Assembly (NCBI GenBank): GCA_004794655.1
Contig: SMMW01000003.1
Coordinates: 2,232,001 to 2,296,000 of the forward strand
Origin: Marisa cornuarietis
Lineage: Eukaryota; Mollusca; Gastropoda; Architaenioglossa; Ampullariidae
Length of the DNA stretch: 64,000 nt
Direction of reading: 5' to 3'
Part shown: in pieces, positions 51,207 to 63,300 of the stretch
Numbering within the stretch: the first letter of the stretch is position 1
How the letters are laid out: every line of letters starts with the position of its first letter
Translations under genes and position numbers: made by a program
Notes under the pieces: model-generated
Seen by the model: the letters and a program-made list of their open reading frames with translations, nothing else
Database searches by the model: none
Told to the model about the DNA's origin: nothing

Positions 51207-54200
51207 CGTGCCAGAGACGAGATCCGAACCCAGTACAGCCAATTCTCACTGCATTGGTGTCGGGCGTTAACCGCTGCGCTGCGGGGACCACCTTTGAGTG
51301 ATGGGAGGGAGATGAGCAGACGTCAAGAAAAGTATCTCCCTCGCATCTAGTTACTTCTGTTCTCTTGACACTATATACTATCCCATCTTGATACTATATA
51401 CTATTACACCTTGTCACTATATACTATCACATCAATACACTATATACTATTACACCTTGTCACTACATACTATCCCATCTTGATACTATATACTATTACA
51501 CCTTGTCACTATATACTATCACATCAATACACTATATACTATTACACCTTGTCACTATATACTATTACACCTTGACACTATATACTATCCCATCTTGATA
51601 CTATATACTATTACACCTTGTCACTATATACTATCACATCAATACACTATATAGTATCCCATCTTGACACTATATACTATTACACCTTGACACTATATAC
51701 TATCCCATCTTGACACTATATACTATTACACCTTGACACTATATACTATCCCATCTTGACACTATATACTATTACACCTTGTCACTATATACTATCACAT
51801 CAATACACTATATACTATCCCATCTTGACACTATATACTATAACACCTTGACACTATATACTATCACATCAATACACTATATACTATCCCATCTTGACAC
51901 TATATACTATTACACCTTGACACTATATACTATCACATCAATACACTATATACTATTACACTTTGACACTATATACTATCACATCAATACACTATATACT
52001 ATTACACTTTGACACTATATACTATCCCATCTTGACCCTATATACTATTACGCCTTGACACTATTTACCATCACGTCAATACACTACATACTATCACATC
52101 TTGTTCCAGTAGATTCCAGATTAATAAATTGTCTAATTAATCAATTGATCAATCAGAAGCAGTAGGAATTTGTCTCGACTTATACCAATTAACCAGTGTT
52201 AGCTACAGTGTTTAAAACAAGTTATTACTATTAACCAGTGTTAGCTACAGTGTTTAAAACAAGTTATTACTATTAACCAGTGTTAGCTACAGTGTTTAAC
52301 ACAAGTTATAACAATTAGCCAGTGTTAGCTACAGTGTTTAAAACAAGTTATTACTATTAACCAGTGTTAGCTACAGTGTTTAACACAAGTTATAACAATT
52401 AGCCAGTGTTAGCTACAGTGTTTAAAACAAGTTATTACTATTAACTACTGTTAGCTACAGTGTTTAAAACAAGTTATAACAATTAACCAGTGTTAGCTAC
52501 AGTGTTTAAAACAAGTTATTACTATTAGCCAGTGTTAGCTACAGTGTTTAAAACAAGTTATTACTATTAACTAGTGTTAGCTACAGTGTTTAAAACAAGT
52601 TATAACAATTAACCAGTGTTAGCTACAGTGTTTAAAACAAGTTATAACAATTAACTAATCGTAGCGACCTGAATGTGCAGAGACAGGAGGCCTTTCACTC
52701 AACCTCAGTGAAGTGGACAACATCATCGGCAAGTCTGTCCACAAATTCGGCAGCGTGAGTTGATTCCACTTATCTCCCTTTTCCGTGTATCATGGGTGAT
52801 GTAAAAGGTGTATCGTGCCGTGTAATAACGTGCCGTGTGATAACGTGTTGTGTAATAACGTGCATTGTAATAAGATGCTGTATGATAAAGTGCCTTTTAA
52901 TAACGTGCCTTGTAATAACATGCTGTGTGATAACGTGCCGTGTGATAACGTGCTTTGTAATAACCTGCCTTGTGATAACGTGTTGTGCAGTTACGTTCTG
53001 TGTGATAATGTGTTGTGCAGTAACGTGCCGTGTGATAACGTGCCTTGTAATAACGTGCCTTGCGATAACGTACTGTGTAATAACGTGGTGTGTAGTAAGT
53101 GCAGTGTGATAACGTATCTCGCAGTAACGTGCCGTGTGACAGCGTGCTGTGTAATAACATGCTGTGTAGTAAGTGCAGTGTGATAACGTGCTGTGCAGTA
53201 ACGTGCTGTGTGATAACGTGCTGTATAGTAACCTGCCGTGTGATAACGTGCTGTGTACACGTGCCTCGCAGGTGTCTGTGCTTCCTGGCAATGAGAGCTG
53301 CTGTAGAGATATACGTGAACGTTGAGAACTGATAACAATATCTATCTAATAACAATTCGCCACAAATTCCTGTGACTGTTGCGATGTTTTAAATTTAGAG
53401 ATACAGAGGTCTTGGCATTAGATTAATTACACTAATTACACTGCAGTTCCTCTTACAATTCTCAGTCCGCGTCCATTGCCTCCGTTTATGTCATCTTGAA
53501 AAATTCTTTTCCCAACGTTGCCATAGAGACAAGAAATGAAGGCGCAGTCAAGTCCAACAGTTTAATTTTTACAGAAGAACATAAACGATCATTTCAAGCA
53601 CTTTCTTGGCGAGCTAGCTCTTCGAGGGGGTGGGTGGGTGATCGAGGGTTAAAAAGTGTGCAGCAATGGATTGTAGACCACCAATGGTGTTTAGAGGGTC
53701 AAGGATAGACATTTCTCTTTCCAGACTTTCAGGAAACTCGGTTTTATCGTCGACCAATCATTGTCTCATGAACCTCACATCAGTGCAGTTTGCTGATCCG
53801 TCTTTCTTGAGCTTCTCAAGATCAGTCGCACCCGACCTTTGCTCTCAGTTTCCGCAGCCTAAAAGCTGTTGTCTGTTTTTGCTATCGTCTCGGCTGGATT
53901 ATTGCAACTGTCCATTCTGCGACCTTGTATGGTCTTCCGTAGGCGACAAGCAGACCATGCCAGGGTCCTCCTGTACAGTCTTCTGTCTGCCAGCCCCAAA
54001 ACACATTGATTAGAAGGCCACCACATTGTGCTACTGTTTACTTCACAGCCTGGCCCTAGCATCTGTCTGAGCTACTGTCGGTCTCTTTGGTGAGTTTGCG
54101 TTGCCCGCCTCGTGCCAAGCTTGACCCCAGAAACTCGACGAATGTTCCTTCTCTTTCTCTGGACCCTCTGTTTGGAGTTCTCTACCCTTTCCTCTTTGAA

Positions 54201-55324
54201 TTGTGTCTGGCCTCAAAACCCACCCCTTTAAGAAATGTCTCTCATAATCAAGAAAACTCTATTGCTCACCACTCATTTCTCCTCCTGCTCCTCCTCATCA
54301 TGGTGGTCATGTGGTGCAACGGTTAGCCCAGTGAAGGTTGGGTGTCCAGGGTTCAGCTCTCGTCTCGGACACGCTGTTCTTTCTCTGCATGTGGCATCTG
54401 TTTACAAGGCTGGCTGCCTTGCCGTGATATAGCCTTAGTTGCTGGGTCGGCGTAAAACTTCAGTTTCCCCCTCCTTCTCCTCCTCATCATCGTCGTCATC
54501 ATCGCTAAAAGAACCATTAAATGTGTTTCAATCAAATAAATTTAATGTATCTATCTAAGAGAGAGGAATGGAGAGAGAGAGAGGAAGAGAGTCTGAAATA
54601 ATATCTTGAGTGCCTTTCTTTGTCTTGTTTTATTGATGTTTTTTTTTTACCACCAACCCTGATTTGCCAACAGAAACTTAAGGAGATGATGAGGCTGAGT
54701 GCAGCCACACATGAGAAGAGGTTTTTGTTGGACAACCTGCTTGGTCTCATCCACACCGGCGAACAGCAGCTGTCGAGTCTGTTGGGTAGTGTGGAGGCCC
54801 TGGCACTGCACCTCCTGCAGCCGACACTCGACAACGTGCGCGCCATCGCCCAGACGGTGAGGCCTTGTGTCATGTCACTGACTGACACCAAGCCTGTCAC
54901 AACTTTCATGTATGCACACAGCGCCCTCTAGCCCTTGCTAATATCACCTGGCATATGTCACTGTCACTGTCACATGGCGCACTGTTCATGGTTTCCGCCC
55001 GTCACTGACTCACAAAAAACAACACATCTTATTACTTGGCACTGTCAGCTTGGACATGTCACTGCTACTGACACACAACATCCTGCCACTTGGCACTGTC
55101 AGCTTGGTCATGTCACTGCTACTGACACACAACACATCCTGCCACTTGGCACTGTCAGCTTGGACATGTCACTGTCACTGACACACAACATCCTCTCACT
55201 TCTTACTGTCCTCAGCGCATGCGTGTGACACCGACCATTTTCTAATGACAACAGTGTGCACTGAACAAGACTAAAAACCCTCTGAAAAATGATTTTCTGT
55301 GATTTTCAAATGTTTTGACATGAA

Positions 55325-55358
<34 letters not shown>

Positions 55359-56020
55359 TATGCACGCACACGCACTGATAAACTCACATTCACACACATT
55401 TACATTCGCATTCACATTCTCACTCACTCACTCACTCACTCACTCACTCACTCGCGTGCCTTAAGAGACTTTTCAGGATGTTTTTCAAGAACATAGACTT
55501 AATCAATGTGCTTAATCAACAAGTATGATTAATTATCGATCTCTACATAAGAAAAATTAGTCTTTCAAGAGCATAAAGCTGTTTTCAATTACTAAAAAAA
55601 TATAGTTACTTTTTCTTGTATTTCCTTATCAAAGTGAGACCCATAATATTTGACAAATGAGAACTAATGATATTTTTTATTTTCTCTATTCACTTATGAT
55701 CTTCTCAAATATACGTTTTTCTCCCTGAGAAAGGAAATTATTTGGAAACTGAGTTACCGGTACTTGACAGGAAACTGACAAAAGATGGAGCGTTGGGGAA
55801 GAAGAGAGATTTAAAGTGGATGGGATGTTGAATAATAATAGAGGTAATGACAATATTAAATGTTATACTTTGGTTCACACAGCTTCTGAACAACGCCGGG
55901 TCGGTGACCGCCGGTCAGGTGCTGCAGGCGGTGACAGTGCTGGCCCCTCACCAGCAAGAGTTGGGGCCTTTGTTCCAGCAGCTCCTCACCCTGGCTCGTG
56001 GGCTGGGGCTGCAGGTCTAG
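42905..56020 (+). CDS. large secreted helical-repeat precursor, 11 coding exons, 420 aa
   Basis: Exons: 42905-43007, 43404-43659, 45695-45728, 46500-46617, 47343-47387, 49983-50076, 50365-50458, 50918-51041, 52681-52754 (acceptor 6 nt later also fits), 54674-54856, 55883-56020. Phases agree throughout; total 1263 nt. Residues 1-16 are the signal peptide. The propeptide NPEEVRELLEKLSGG ends at GKR (53-55), then LFLSLDSLKSAF. The chain continues with Val/Ala/Gln amphipathic units (VKSAAQTVAGGVETAVHKVE, VEDAAHVVAEK, VEGAAQDVAHFVSGAAQDVS). Further dibasic sites are GKR at 211-213 and EKR at 328-330; the last is followed by FLLDNLLGLI, so a polyprotein is possible. The C-terminal 90 residues are Leu/Gln-rich and helical. 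No cysteine lies beyond the signal peptide. Family unknown. Confidence 0.83.
43080..43291. repeat. CA-rich compound microsatellites
   Basis: Three (CA)n blocks separated by two copies of CTAGCATGGCGAGGGCGCAT or its variant, in intron 1 of the 420-aa gene. Confidence 0.9.
43404..43659 (+). CDS. exon 2 of the 420-aa helical-repeat gene
   Basis: It codes the propeptide end, GKR and the first mature repeats; closest to exon 2 of the 285-aa gene (ELLEKLSGGRHVGKRLFL against ALLEKLIEGHHLGKRLFL). Phase 1 in, phase 2 out. Confidence 0.88.
46650..46722. repeat. (GT)n microsatellite
   Basis: About 36 GT units beginning 33 bp after the exon-4 donor of the 420-aa gene. Confidence 0.96.
48970..49999. repeat. 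40-bp minisatellite copying the exon-6 acceptor of the 420-aa gene
   Basis: Units of exactly 40 bp: GTATGTCTGTTGACAG followed by AGTTGGTGAACCATGGCC and CCCTAT, with few variants. The acceptor position recurs from 48983 to the true exon start at 49983, which is 25 exact periods. The last unit runs into exon 6, so each unit carries an acceptor plus the first 17-18 exonic bases. Confidence 0.97.
50099..50138. repeat. (CA)n microsatellite
   Basis: About 20 CA units just after exon 6 of the 420-aa gene. Confidence 0.95.
51065..51293 (-). mobile_element. tRNA-derived SINE, copy 2, with internal (CA)n
   Basis: Same family as 24786-24965: the minus strand has CGCAGCGGTTAACGCCCGAC, GGGTTCGGATCTCGTCTCTG and GATATAGCCTCAGTTGCTGG. 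A (CA)n run (51159-51204) has expanded inside the element. It lies in an intron of the 420-aa gene. Confidence 0.8.
51370..52095. repeat. CTATATACTAT-type minisatellite
   Basis: Units of about 23 bp (ACACTATATACTATTACACC or ..CCCATCTTG variants) combined into higher-order blocks, in intron 8 of the 420-aa gene. Confidence 0.93.
52180..52655. repeat. 42-bp minisatellite upstream of exon 9
   Basis: About 11 units carrying AGTGTTAGCTACAGTGTTTA and ACAAGTTATTACTATTA, ending about 25 bp before exon 9 of the 420-aa gene. Confidence 0.93.
52800..53265. repeat. GTGATAACGTGC minisatellite downstream of exon 9
   Basis: About 28 short degenerate units of the type CGTGTGATAACGTGC, in intron 9 of the 420-aa gene. 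Confidence 0.92.
53735..54245 (+). mobile_element. LINE reverse-transcriptase C-terminal relic
   Basis: Frameshifted reading gives FRKLGFIVDQSLS, HISAVC, LLSSRLDYCN (a diagnostic RT thumb motif), then FALPASCQA and FSFSGPSVWSSLPFPL. Same general type as the element at 36745. It lies in intron 9 of the 420-aa gene. Confidence 0.83.
54300..54465 (+). mobile_element. tRNA-derived SINE, copy 3
   Basis: GTGGTGCAACGGTTAGCCCA, GGGTTCAGCTCTCGTCTCGG, CTTTCTCTGCATGTGGCATC and GATATAGCCTTAGTTGCTGG match the minus-strand copies at 24786 and 51065. It directly follows the LINE relic. Confidence 0.82.
54674..54856 (+). CDS. exon 10 of the 420-aa helical-repeat gene
   Basis: 61 codons, symmetric phase 0. 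It codes KLKEMMRLSAATHEKR, then FLLDNLLGLIHTGEQQLSSL and a Leu-rich helix. Confidence 0.85.
55020..55215. repeat. about 57-bp tandem repeat
   Basis: Three copies containing ACTTGGCACTGTCAGCTTGG and CATGTCACTGCTACTGACAC, in intron 10 of the 420-aa gene. Confidence 0.88.
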
Positions 56021-56147
56021 AAGATTCCGATCTTTACGTGCACTGACGACAACATGCAGCACGTGTGCGTTGAGTGCTAGGAGGCAGCGAAGGTAGAGAT
56101 TAAAGAACCTGATAAAAGGGTTTCGAGTTGCTCTTGTTTCAGCTTTG

Positions 56148-56153
56148 ATTAAA
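56148..56153 (+). other. variant poly(A) signal of the 420-aa gene
   Basis: ATTAAA lies 128 bp after the stop codon at 56018-56020. Confidence 0.45.
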
Positions 56154-56159
56154 AGCGAT

Positions 56160-59100
56160 GCCGCGCCCACCACCCCACCACCTCACCCCACCCCACCACC
56201 TTTTTTCCGGCCCCTCTCTCGTCTTGTATGGATTTTCCGAACGAAGCTGAAGGCTATCTTGTGGGTCTTCCGGCGGGAAATTGGTGCACTCTGGGAAAAT
56301 AAGCATGGTCATTACTGATAACTGGTATTACACTGGCTTATTGCTAGGAACTGGATGAAATAGCAGCATTTGCCACAGAAAGGTATGTAGTATGGGGAAA
56401 TGAATGCCGATAGGAGAGATACAATCTTTTGTTTGGAAGACAGAAAAGTTCGAAAAGTAACAACCCTTCTTTGAAATAGGAGAGTTTGAAAGTTTGAAAG
56501 AAACACAACACTATCTTGGGGGGGGGGGTTGAGGTAAATATATATGTACATGTGTTTCTTCACAGGGGGTAAACAAAACATGTTTCTTACTGAACTTCTC
56601 CATACCATTTCACAAAATATGACAGAATATAAAATGTCATGTTATGAAACAAATGTTTCCATTTACAAGAAGAATATAATGTTTCTTTGTCTTTTTTTTT
56701 CTTCTCACATTTCTGAGTGGTACTTACTATGCTCTCGCTCATTAGATGGGAAATACCGCCCCAAGATGTTTGTATTTTGAAACCCCCTGTCTCCCCTTAT
56801 TTTCTCTTCATTATTTTAGGATGGAGAAATTATTACAAACAAAATTGTGTCTGCGGTGCTTTTACAACTCTTTGATGTGAGAGTTCATAGGTTGTTCGTC
56901 CCTAAAATTAGAGAATTAGTTGGAGAACATGTTGCCATCATAGTATTGTTACTCACAGACAATCTCGTTCTTGTCCATACAGCCACTCACCTTGATCATG
57001 TTAGACAAGGATTCTCCCTCTTTATTACCCAGTCAGTCTGGAAGAAAAGTCAAGAAACGGTTGGGGGTTATTTGAAAAGAGTGTTCTATAGAAGGCGGTC
57101 GGTGGACTGGTGGATCCCGAATGACTACGATGCGAACCGGGTGCTAAGACAGATGAAATTAGTCCCCACACTTTTTCACCGGGGAGGGGGGGGTGAAGCA
57201 TTAAAGGCAGGGTTGTTTTTCGCAAAAACCTAAAACATTATCATTGTCCACAGATTCCTCGAATTAAAGTCCCAGCTGTTCCACCGGTAGAGGTGCGTCT
57301 CCAGGTATCTTCCTGATCTCAGGGGGTTTGAGAGGTTTCATTGTACGAATGCCTTTGTAGGTATATACCTCAAAATAATGAAAGCCTGAATTTCATTTCC
57401 ACATTTTGAAATAAGACAAAAAATGGTTTGCTATGTAGCAAATGTCTAACTGCAGGCAACTTTAGACATAACTTGATCTTTAACTCGAGCTGGTCTTTAA
57501 CAGCTTTGCTACAGTGTCTATGGGTTTGCCTTCAATGGGTTTACTGTAGTTGTTTACAAAGAACTAACAAGAGGGACAGAGTATGTAGGAAGCGTCTATC
57601 TGCTTGCCCGGGGCTGCTGACACGTGACCATACGAACACCCAATCACAACAGCGCTCTCTGTCAGAGACTTTCTTCGCCCTATCTTTCCTTCGTTTCTTT
57701 GTTAGTTAGTTTGTTCGTTCCATTGTTCTGTCTTGTCATAGCAGGGCAACCCACAAATAATCGTGACAGCTCTGCTGTTACTGGAATCAGTGACACTATG
57801 TCTTTACATCTTGTTTTGACTGAAGAGAGCAGCTCTCCATAATTGCTCCGTCTGTCATTATCTGTGCAGTCTTGCTGTAAGCAGGACAGTCAATAAATAA
57901 ATGTTACTGGGGACAGTCATTGACTTTGGGTTTTGTTTTCTGGGGAGGATCACTAGAGGCCAAAATAGCTCCGCCAGTTTGTTTACTGCGTAGATAGCGG
58001 GGTGGGGTGTCTGCAGACGGCCGGTGGTTCTTGGGTCTGGCGCTTGTCTCCGGTAGCATCTGATGTATGGCGGCCGCTTTCTCTTCAACACCAATCTCCG
58101 CGGACACGGAAGCCTTTGAGAGAAGGTAATGATAGCTTCTCGCATGGTGGGCCAGGCGAAGAGGGTGATAACCCTGTCAGAGAAAGACAATCGCCTTCGA
58201 CTGATGTGTCTGATGGTGACAGAATTCGCCCAATGCCACCCAGAATTTGAAATGCTACTGGCGATGATAGCAGCGAGCTCTATTATGAAGCCAACGGTGT
58301 TTTCCTTTTATTTGGAATCATCGAAAAAAGGATTAGCCATGACAAAGGCACATCCAGGTTACTTTCATTCATTGCCGTCTGTAACCTCTTCTAAACATCC
58401 TTGTTTTGCCGACTATTCTGTTAATAAAGTAGCACCAAAACGTGGAGGAGGTATTAGGCTGAAGTGCAATGAATAAAACACAGCAGGACATTGAAAGGGC
58501 AGCTGTCCACAAAGTACTTTCAAAATTCAAGACATAATCGCTCTTAAAGAGAAATCAAAGAAGCATGTAGCAAGAACAAATATGTGGTGAAATGTTTTGT
58601 TTGAAACCAGAAGGGTTTTATGTAAACAACAACATCATTTTAAGACTAAACAGCGATTATCATTAACCCACCGCTCTCTCACCTGCTCTCATGCGGCATC
58701 GTCAGTAACTCAGCCAATCCATGACACCACTCACCTGTCTGGAGTCTGAAACATTAAAAACTTTCTAATCAGTAACTTCATCAACACCAAGGTTGAGCTG
58801 CATGGGGAGAAGAGTGAGTAGTGTTTACAGAGATGCCCGCGGAAGAAATGCATCTTATCGACCAGCGGTTTGTAAGAGAAGACTGGTTGCAGCGAAGGAG
58901 ATGAGATGGGCTGATGAAGCAGCATTGTCACAGATTAATTATTTCCCAGTTGGCTTTGTTCTGGTTTGTTTTTTTGAAAATGTGATGTGTCATGGCTTGT
59001 TTGGCCATCATTCACTCGCATTTGCATGTCCTTAGTGTATAGCAAAGCTGTTTGTTCGCCTGCCTGACTAACTGTGAAAACACTGATAATATTAGGCTTA

Positions 59101-59315
59101 CCTTTAATTTATTGCTGAGCTGTACAAGGCATGATTTTTTCTCTTCCTGACATCAGTACAGGAAGTTTGCAATACTCAGTCAGACAGAGATTTCATCAAC
59201 ATATCATTTCATTTCATTGATTCCTTCCTCCCTTGACAGTTGACAAACGGTTATACTAGTCTGCCAGTACTGGTCACCGGGGGATGGCGGGAAGGGGTGA
59301 GGAACAACTGACACT
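56160..59315. other. intergenic; no supported gene
   Basis: Unique-looking sequence with short frames (for example 56847-57233 and 58129-58476) lacking recognisable domains, signal peptides or splice continuity. Confidence 0.5.
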
Positions 59316-59319
59316 TGCC

Positions 59320-59515
59320 AGTTAGGACTGTTTTGAACGGTGGTGACCTGTCCCCTCTTCATAAGCAAGCCACTTCTTCCTGTTGACCAACCTCCGTGTT
59401 GACCTCTGTCCTCGCTGCCCTGAAGATGACTTTAGACAAGAGTCGCGCCGGGTCACGTGGTCCAACCAGACCAACTTGTGCCGCCTGACTGTTGTTGTGT
59501 TCCTAGGGTGGCGAC
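59320..59515 (-). mobile_element. LINE ORF2 C-terminal relic
   Basis: The minus strand reads RRHKLVWLDHVTRRDSCLKS, then QRGQRSTRRLVNRKKWL, matching the pattern RRxLxWLGHVxRxDS...GRRRGRQRKxW of non-LTR C-termini. Only this short piece is seen. Confidence 0.65.
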
Positions 59516-60014
59516 CTTGTTCCATACAGTATTGTTGATTTTATGTTTCATGCACGACATCAGGACCACTTGTTCTCAAATGTCTGGATTCTCCTCTGTG
59601 TATCAACAAGCAAAGTCCACGTTTCAGGGTTGGAATTGCAAGAGATTTGTATTGCGTGTACCTGGAAGCAATTTTTAACTCATTTATATCAAAACTGTGC
59701 AAGAAAACAGCAAAGGAAACAAGAAAATAAAAGTGCCTTTCTCGAAACTGCGAGCAAGTTTTAGAAAGTTCTACTGTTAAAGTGAAATCTCAGAATAAAA
59801 TATTCGATTGTAGTGTGCCCATTTCTCGAGAAATCTGATTCAATTTTTACAGACAGAAACAGACAGACACAAACCACAAACTACAACCACGACAAACATC
59901 ACCAGAAAATCATTGTAGAATTCAGACACACTTACCACAGCTTACAAAGACCATATCGGGGGCTACATCGTCAGCTCACTCATAAGTAAGGACTGGGTTT
60001 TACCAAAGATACTG

Positions 60015-60305
60015 ACTACAACAATTTAAAGATATTGACTACAACAATTTAAAGATACTGACTACAACAATTTAAAGATATTGACTACAACAATTTAAAG
60101 ATAGTGACTACAACAATTTAAAGATATTGACTACAACAATTTAAAGATATTGACTACAACAATTTAAAGATAGTGACTACAACAATTTAAAGATAGTGAC
60201 TACAACAATTTAAAGATACTGACTACAACAATTTAAAGATATTGACTACAACAATTTAAAGATAGTGACTACAACAATTTAAAGATAGTGACTACAACAA
60301 TTTAA
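60015..60305. repeat. 23-bp minisatellite
   Basis: About 12.5 units of GACTACAACAATTTAAAGAT plus three bases (ATT, ACT or AGT variants). Confidence 0.96.
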
Positions 60306-63300
60306 GATGCATCACCAGGTAATGTCGGTGGTGACAGCACCAAACAGACACCACGAAGGCTGCTACGGCGAAGTGTTGATATGGTGGAGCCTGATATTCA
60401 GCCAGTAGTTGTACTAATTCATGTTACAAATGTCCTGGTAAATGGTTAGTTCATATTTCGAGGTGATGAAGCAAAGTCAGTACTGACTATTTTCCCAATG
60501 CTTACTTTTAAGCCACAAATATTGCCCTCTGACTAATACCGATGGTGAGTCATGTCTCTCACACTTCATGTTCACCAATGTGCACATCGCACGCGTTGGC
60601 AAGAAGTGATCACCAGTCGACTGATCCATTTGCTGGTAGATGTGAGTTCATGATCATTTGTTTGAGGTTCATGATTCGAGCAAATTAAAGTTTAATTTGT
60701 TTTGGTAGCTCAGCGAACGAGCGTAGTTATCAGATGTTGTGCACTGCAGCCTGCAGGTGCGATACGATTGTAAATGTCAGGAGAGACTTGATAAGGAAAT
60801 ATATGGGGGCTGCTGTAAGTCTGGATACTACTTATGTTCTGATCATTCGAGAGTTGACATTTCAGGAAGGCAGTTTAGAAGAATGATTATTAGATGTGTT
60901 GTGCCACCTACGTCCACCTGTCATATCAAGAAGATATACCCCTGGAAAGAGATTTTTGATTTCAGGGCAGAATCCACCAGCTGGCAAGAAACGAAGGGTG
61001 TCAGGTGTGTATTGTGCGCAGACATTCCTGTTAATTAATTATATATTGATTACTTAATTTGTAGAAATAAAAACAAAAATATAATTCTAGATTTCTTACC
61101 TGTCCTTTGGTGTGCATGCCTGTACAATGTGTATTTATTTCTATTTTCCGGATCAACCTTACAAACCAGAGCCGCCAGAAAGTTCCCCTGTTCAACACAT
61201 CATTGACAGTCCACCTGATGCTTCATGGACTCTCATTACAAATAAATTATTGTTGTTTTTATTTTCTTGATTTCATGATGTTGAAAAATGATACGCGCGC
61301 GTATAGCAACTACAGAATGAAACTAGATAAAGTTAGCATCAAGTCCGATAAATTAATTCTTATAAATGTGTTACAAGTAACTCAGACCATGTGATGAACC
61401 TGAGTGCACCAGTAATCTCCATGGCAGGGCTTGCATCATATTTAAATTTATTTTCACTATTAAACTTAAGTTACTTACGATTTAATGTGTCTACATGGTT
61501 CAAATATATTAGAAATCCAGAACAAGAAGATGTCGGTGAATATTCTCTTCAACATTGACCAGTAGTGGAATGTTCTAGACGACTGGGAATCATCGCAGGC
61601 AATACCGGTTGTTTGCACGTGTTGATACAGAAATAACAATTAACATAATCAAGACAGAATATGTACACACACTGAGAAAGATCATCATGCACACATTATA
61701 TTGGACTGCGGTTTACTGGACCAGTTCTTCTCCTCTTGTATGTAATTATCTCCCCTTAATGGAAGGCTGGACTTGGCCGCTAGGGTCGCTCTGTGCAGTT
61801 TGAACATCGCTGTTTACTAGGAGACGGGTTATCACCATCTGGTTCTGTTCAGTATCCTCGGCTGTATTTCTCCTATTAAACATAAAAGCTCTTAAACCAC
61901 ATAAAGAAGTGTGGCACACGGTGCTGTCCTTGATTGTAGAGACGGTGGTAAACCGGCCAAACTCTAGACCTGTTTAAATAAATAATAAATCATATAAAAA
62001 GACCATTCTTTAAAAGCTTCGAGACAATGTCCATAATATAAAAGAGATTTGTTAAATAAATAATAGTCAAGATGTCTTCATTTAACAACTGTAACTCACA
62101 AACTCATCAAGCTAGCAAAATGTTTACCTCCATCTCCCTCCCCCATATTCCTCAGTTCCCGAGCCCCTCACAGTGTAAAATCACCTTTAGGTGGAAGCAC
62201 TTTCCCTCTCAAACAAGTAAAGAGGAAGGAACAGGGTTAGAGGGAGACAACTGAACTACAGACGTGTCCTGTGATAATACAGGGACTGGCAATAATATTA
62301 TATATTTTTTTTTAGTTCGTTGGATGGTAATATCGTTGGCAATAACCTGACTCATTAGTTTTGCCCCAAAACATTTTACCGCCTTTTCCCACGTGCACTG
62401 AGCACTAGCGCCCTCGCGTGCCAACAACTTCCTGGTCAGCAATGACGCGAGGCAAGTAGTCCATCCTCCGGTCCCCCACTTACCTCCCTCCCATCACCAG
62501 TAACGACACAAGTGTCAGGCCAAGAATAGGCGACAAATGGCCGCACAACTCGTGCTTTGGCTGCGCCTGGTCCAGTACATGAGGTCGACACCGAGCTCTG
62601 CCCCTCGGCACTAGACGCACGGTTATTTCTGTCGAGGCCAACTGTGGCCGGGCGCTGGCCTCACAAATAGCTCCTTGTGATATTACAATATTCTTAGCGC
62701 CCAGCCATTGATTTCCTGCGACAGGAAGTTGGGAATGAAGACATTTTTGTCAAACATAATTAATGCATTAACCAATAATAGGGAGGAGACCGGTAGTCGA
62801 TTAGTTCGTAGCTTGGAACAAGAACAAGAAAGCGATAACAACAATAAGATTTTCAACACGTGAGCGGGTCTTTAGTAAATTGTGTCAGCGGATTGCAGAG
62901 TGGATTCCGATGTTAAAATTTCCTGGACTGTTTTGTTCAATTTTAATCAAACTTGCTTCATGTCTGCCACAAGAATGATTGCATAGTATTGTATCGATAT
63001 TGTATGGTAGATATCGTGGAGTATATATTGTAGTCTATTATATTTCATTACACTTGTATCTCATTGTATTGTTAAACCACATTGTATCTCAACACCAGAC
63101 ATCATATTTCATTAGATTGGATTAGACTGGATTAAGTTTTTTTAATGAATTGCAATCTTGAAGTGTACTTCATCCAGTGCCAAGCTCCCACATATCAAAA
63201 CATGTTTTTAAGCCTTGTGAGCACTAAAAAAGAGGTTTGTAAGACGAGATGCTGTGCATGACCGGAGCCATTGTTATCTTCACACTAATAGCAAAACACT

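Noticed and set aside
52770..53355. Frames of 105-173 codons on both strands with regular Val/Ile/Thr or Asn/Val/Cys patterns
   Set aside because: Produced by the GTGATAACGTGC minisatellite in an intron.
56847..57233. 128-codon frame
   Set aside because: No homology recognised, no splice context, and G-run slippage sequence at the end; treated as chance.
58129..58476. 115-codon frame and overlapping minus-strand frames at 57858-58190
   Set aside because: No recognisable motif and no adjoining exons; a transposon relic is possible but cannot be supported.
60739..61038. 99-codon frame with several cysteines
   Set aside because: No signal peptide, recognisable domain or splice partners; cysteine spacing looks irregular and a SINE-like head overlaps its start.
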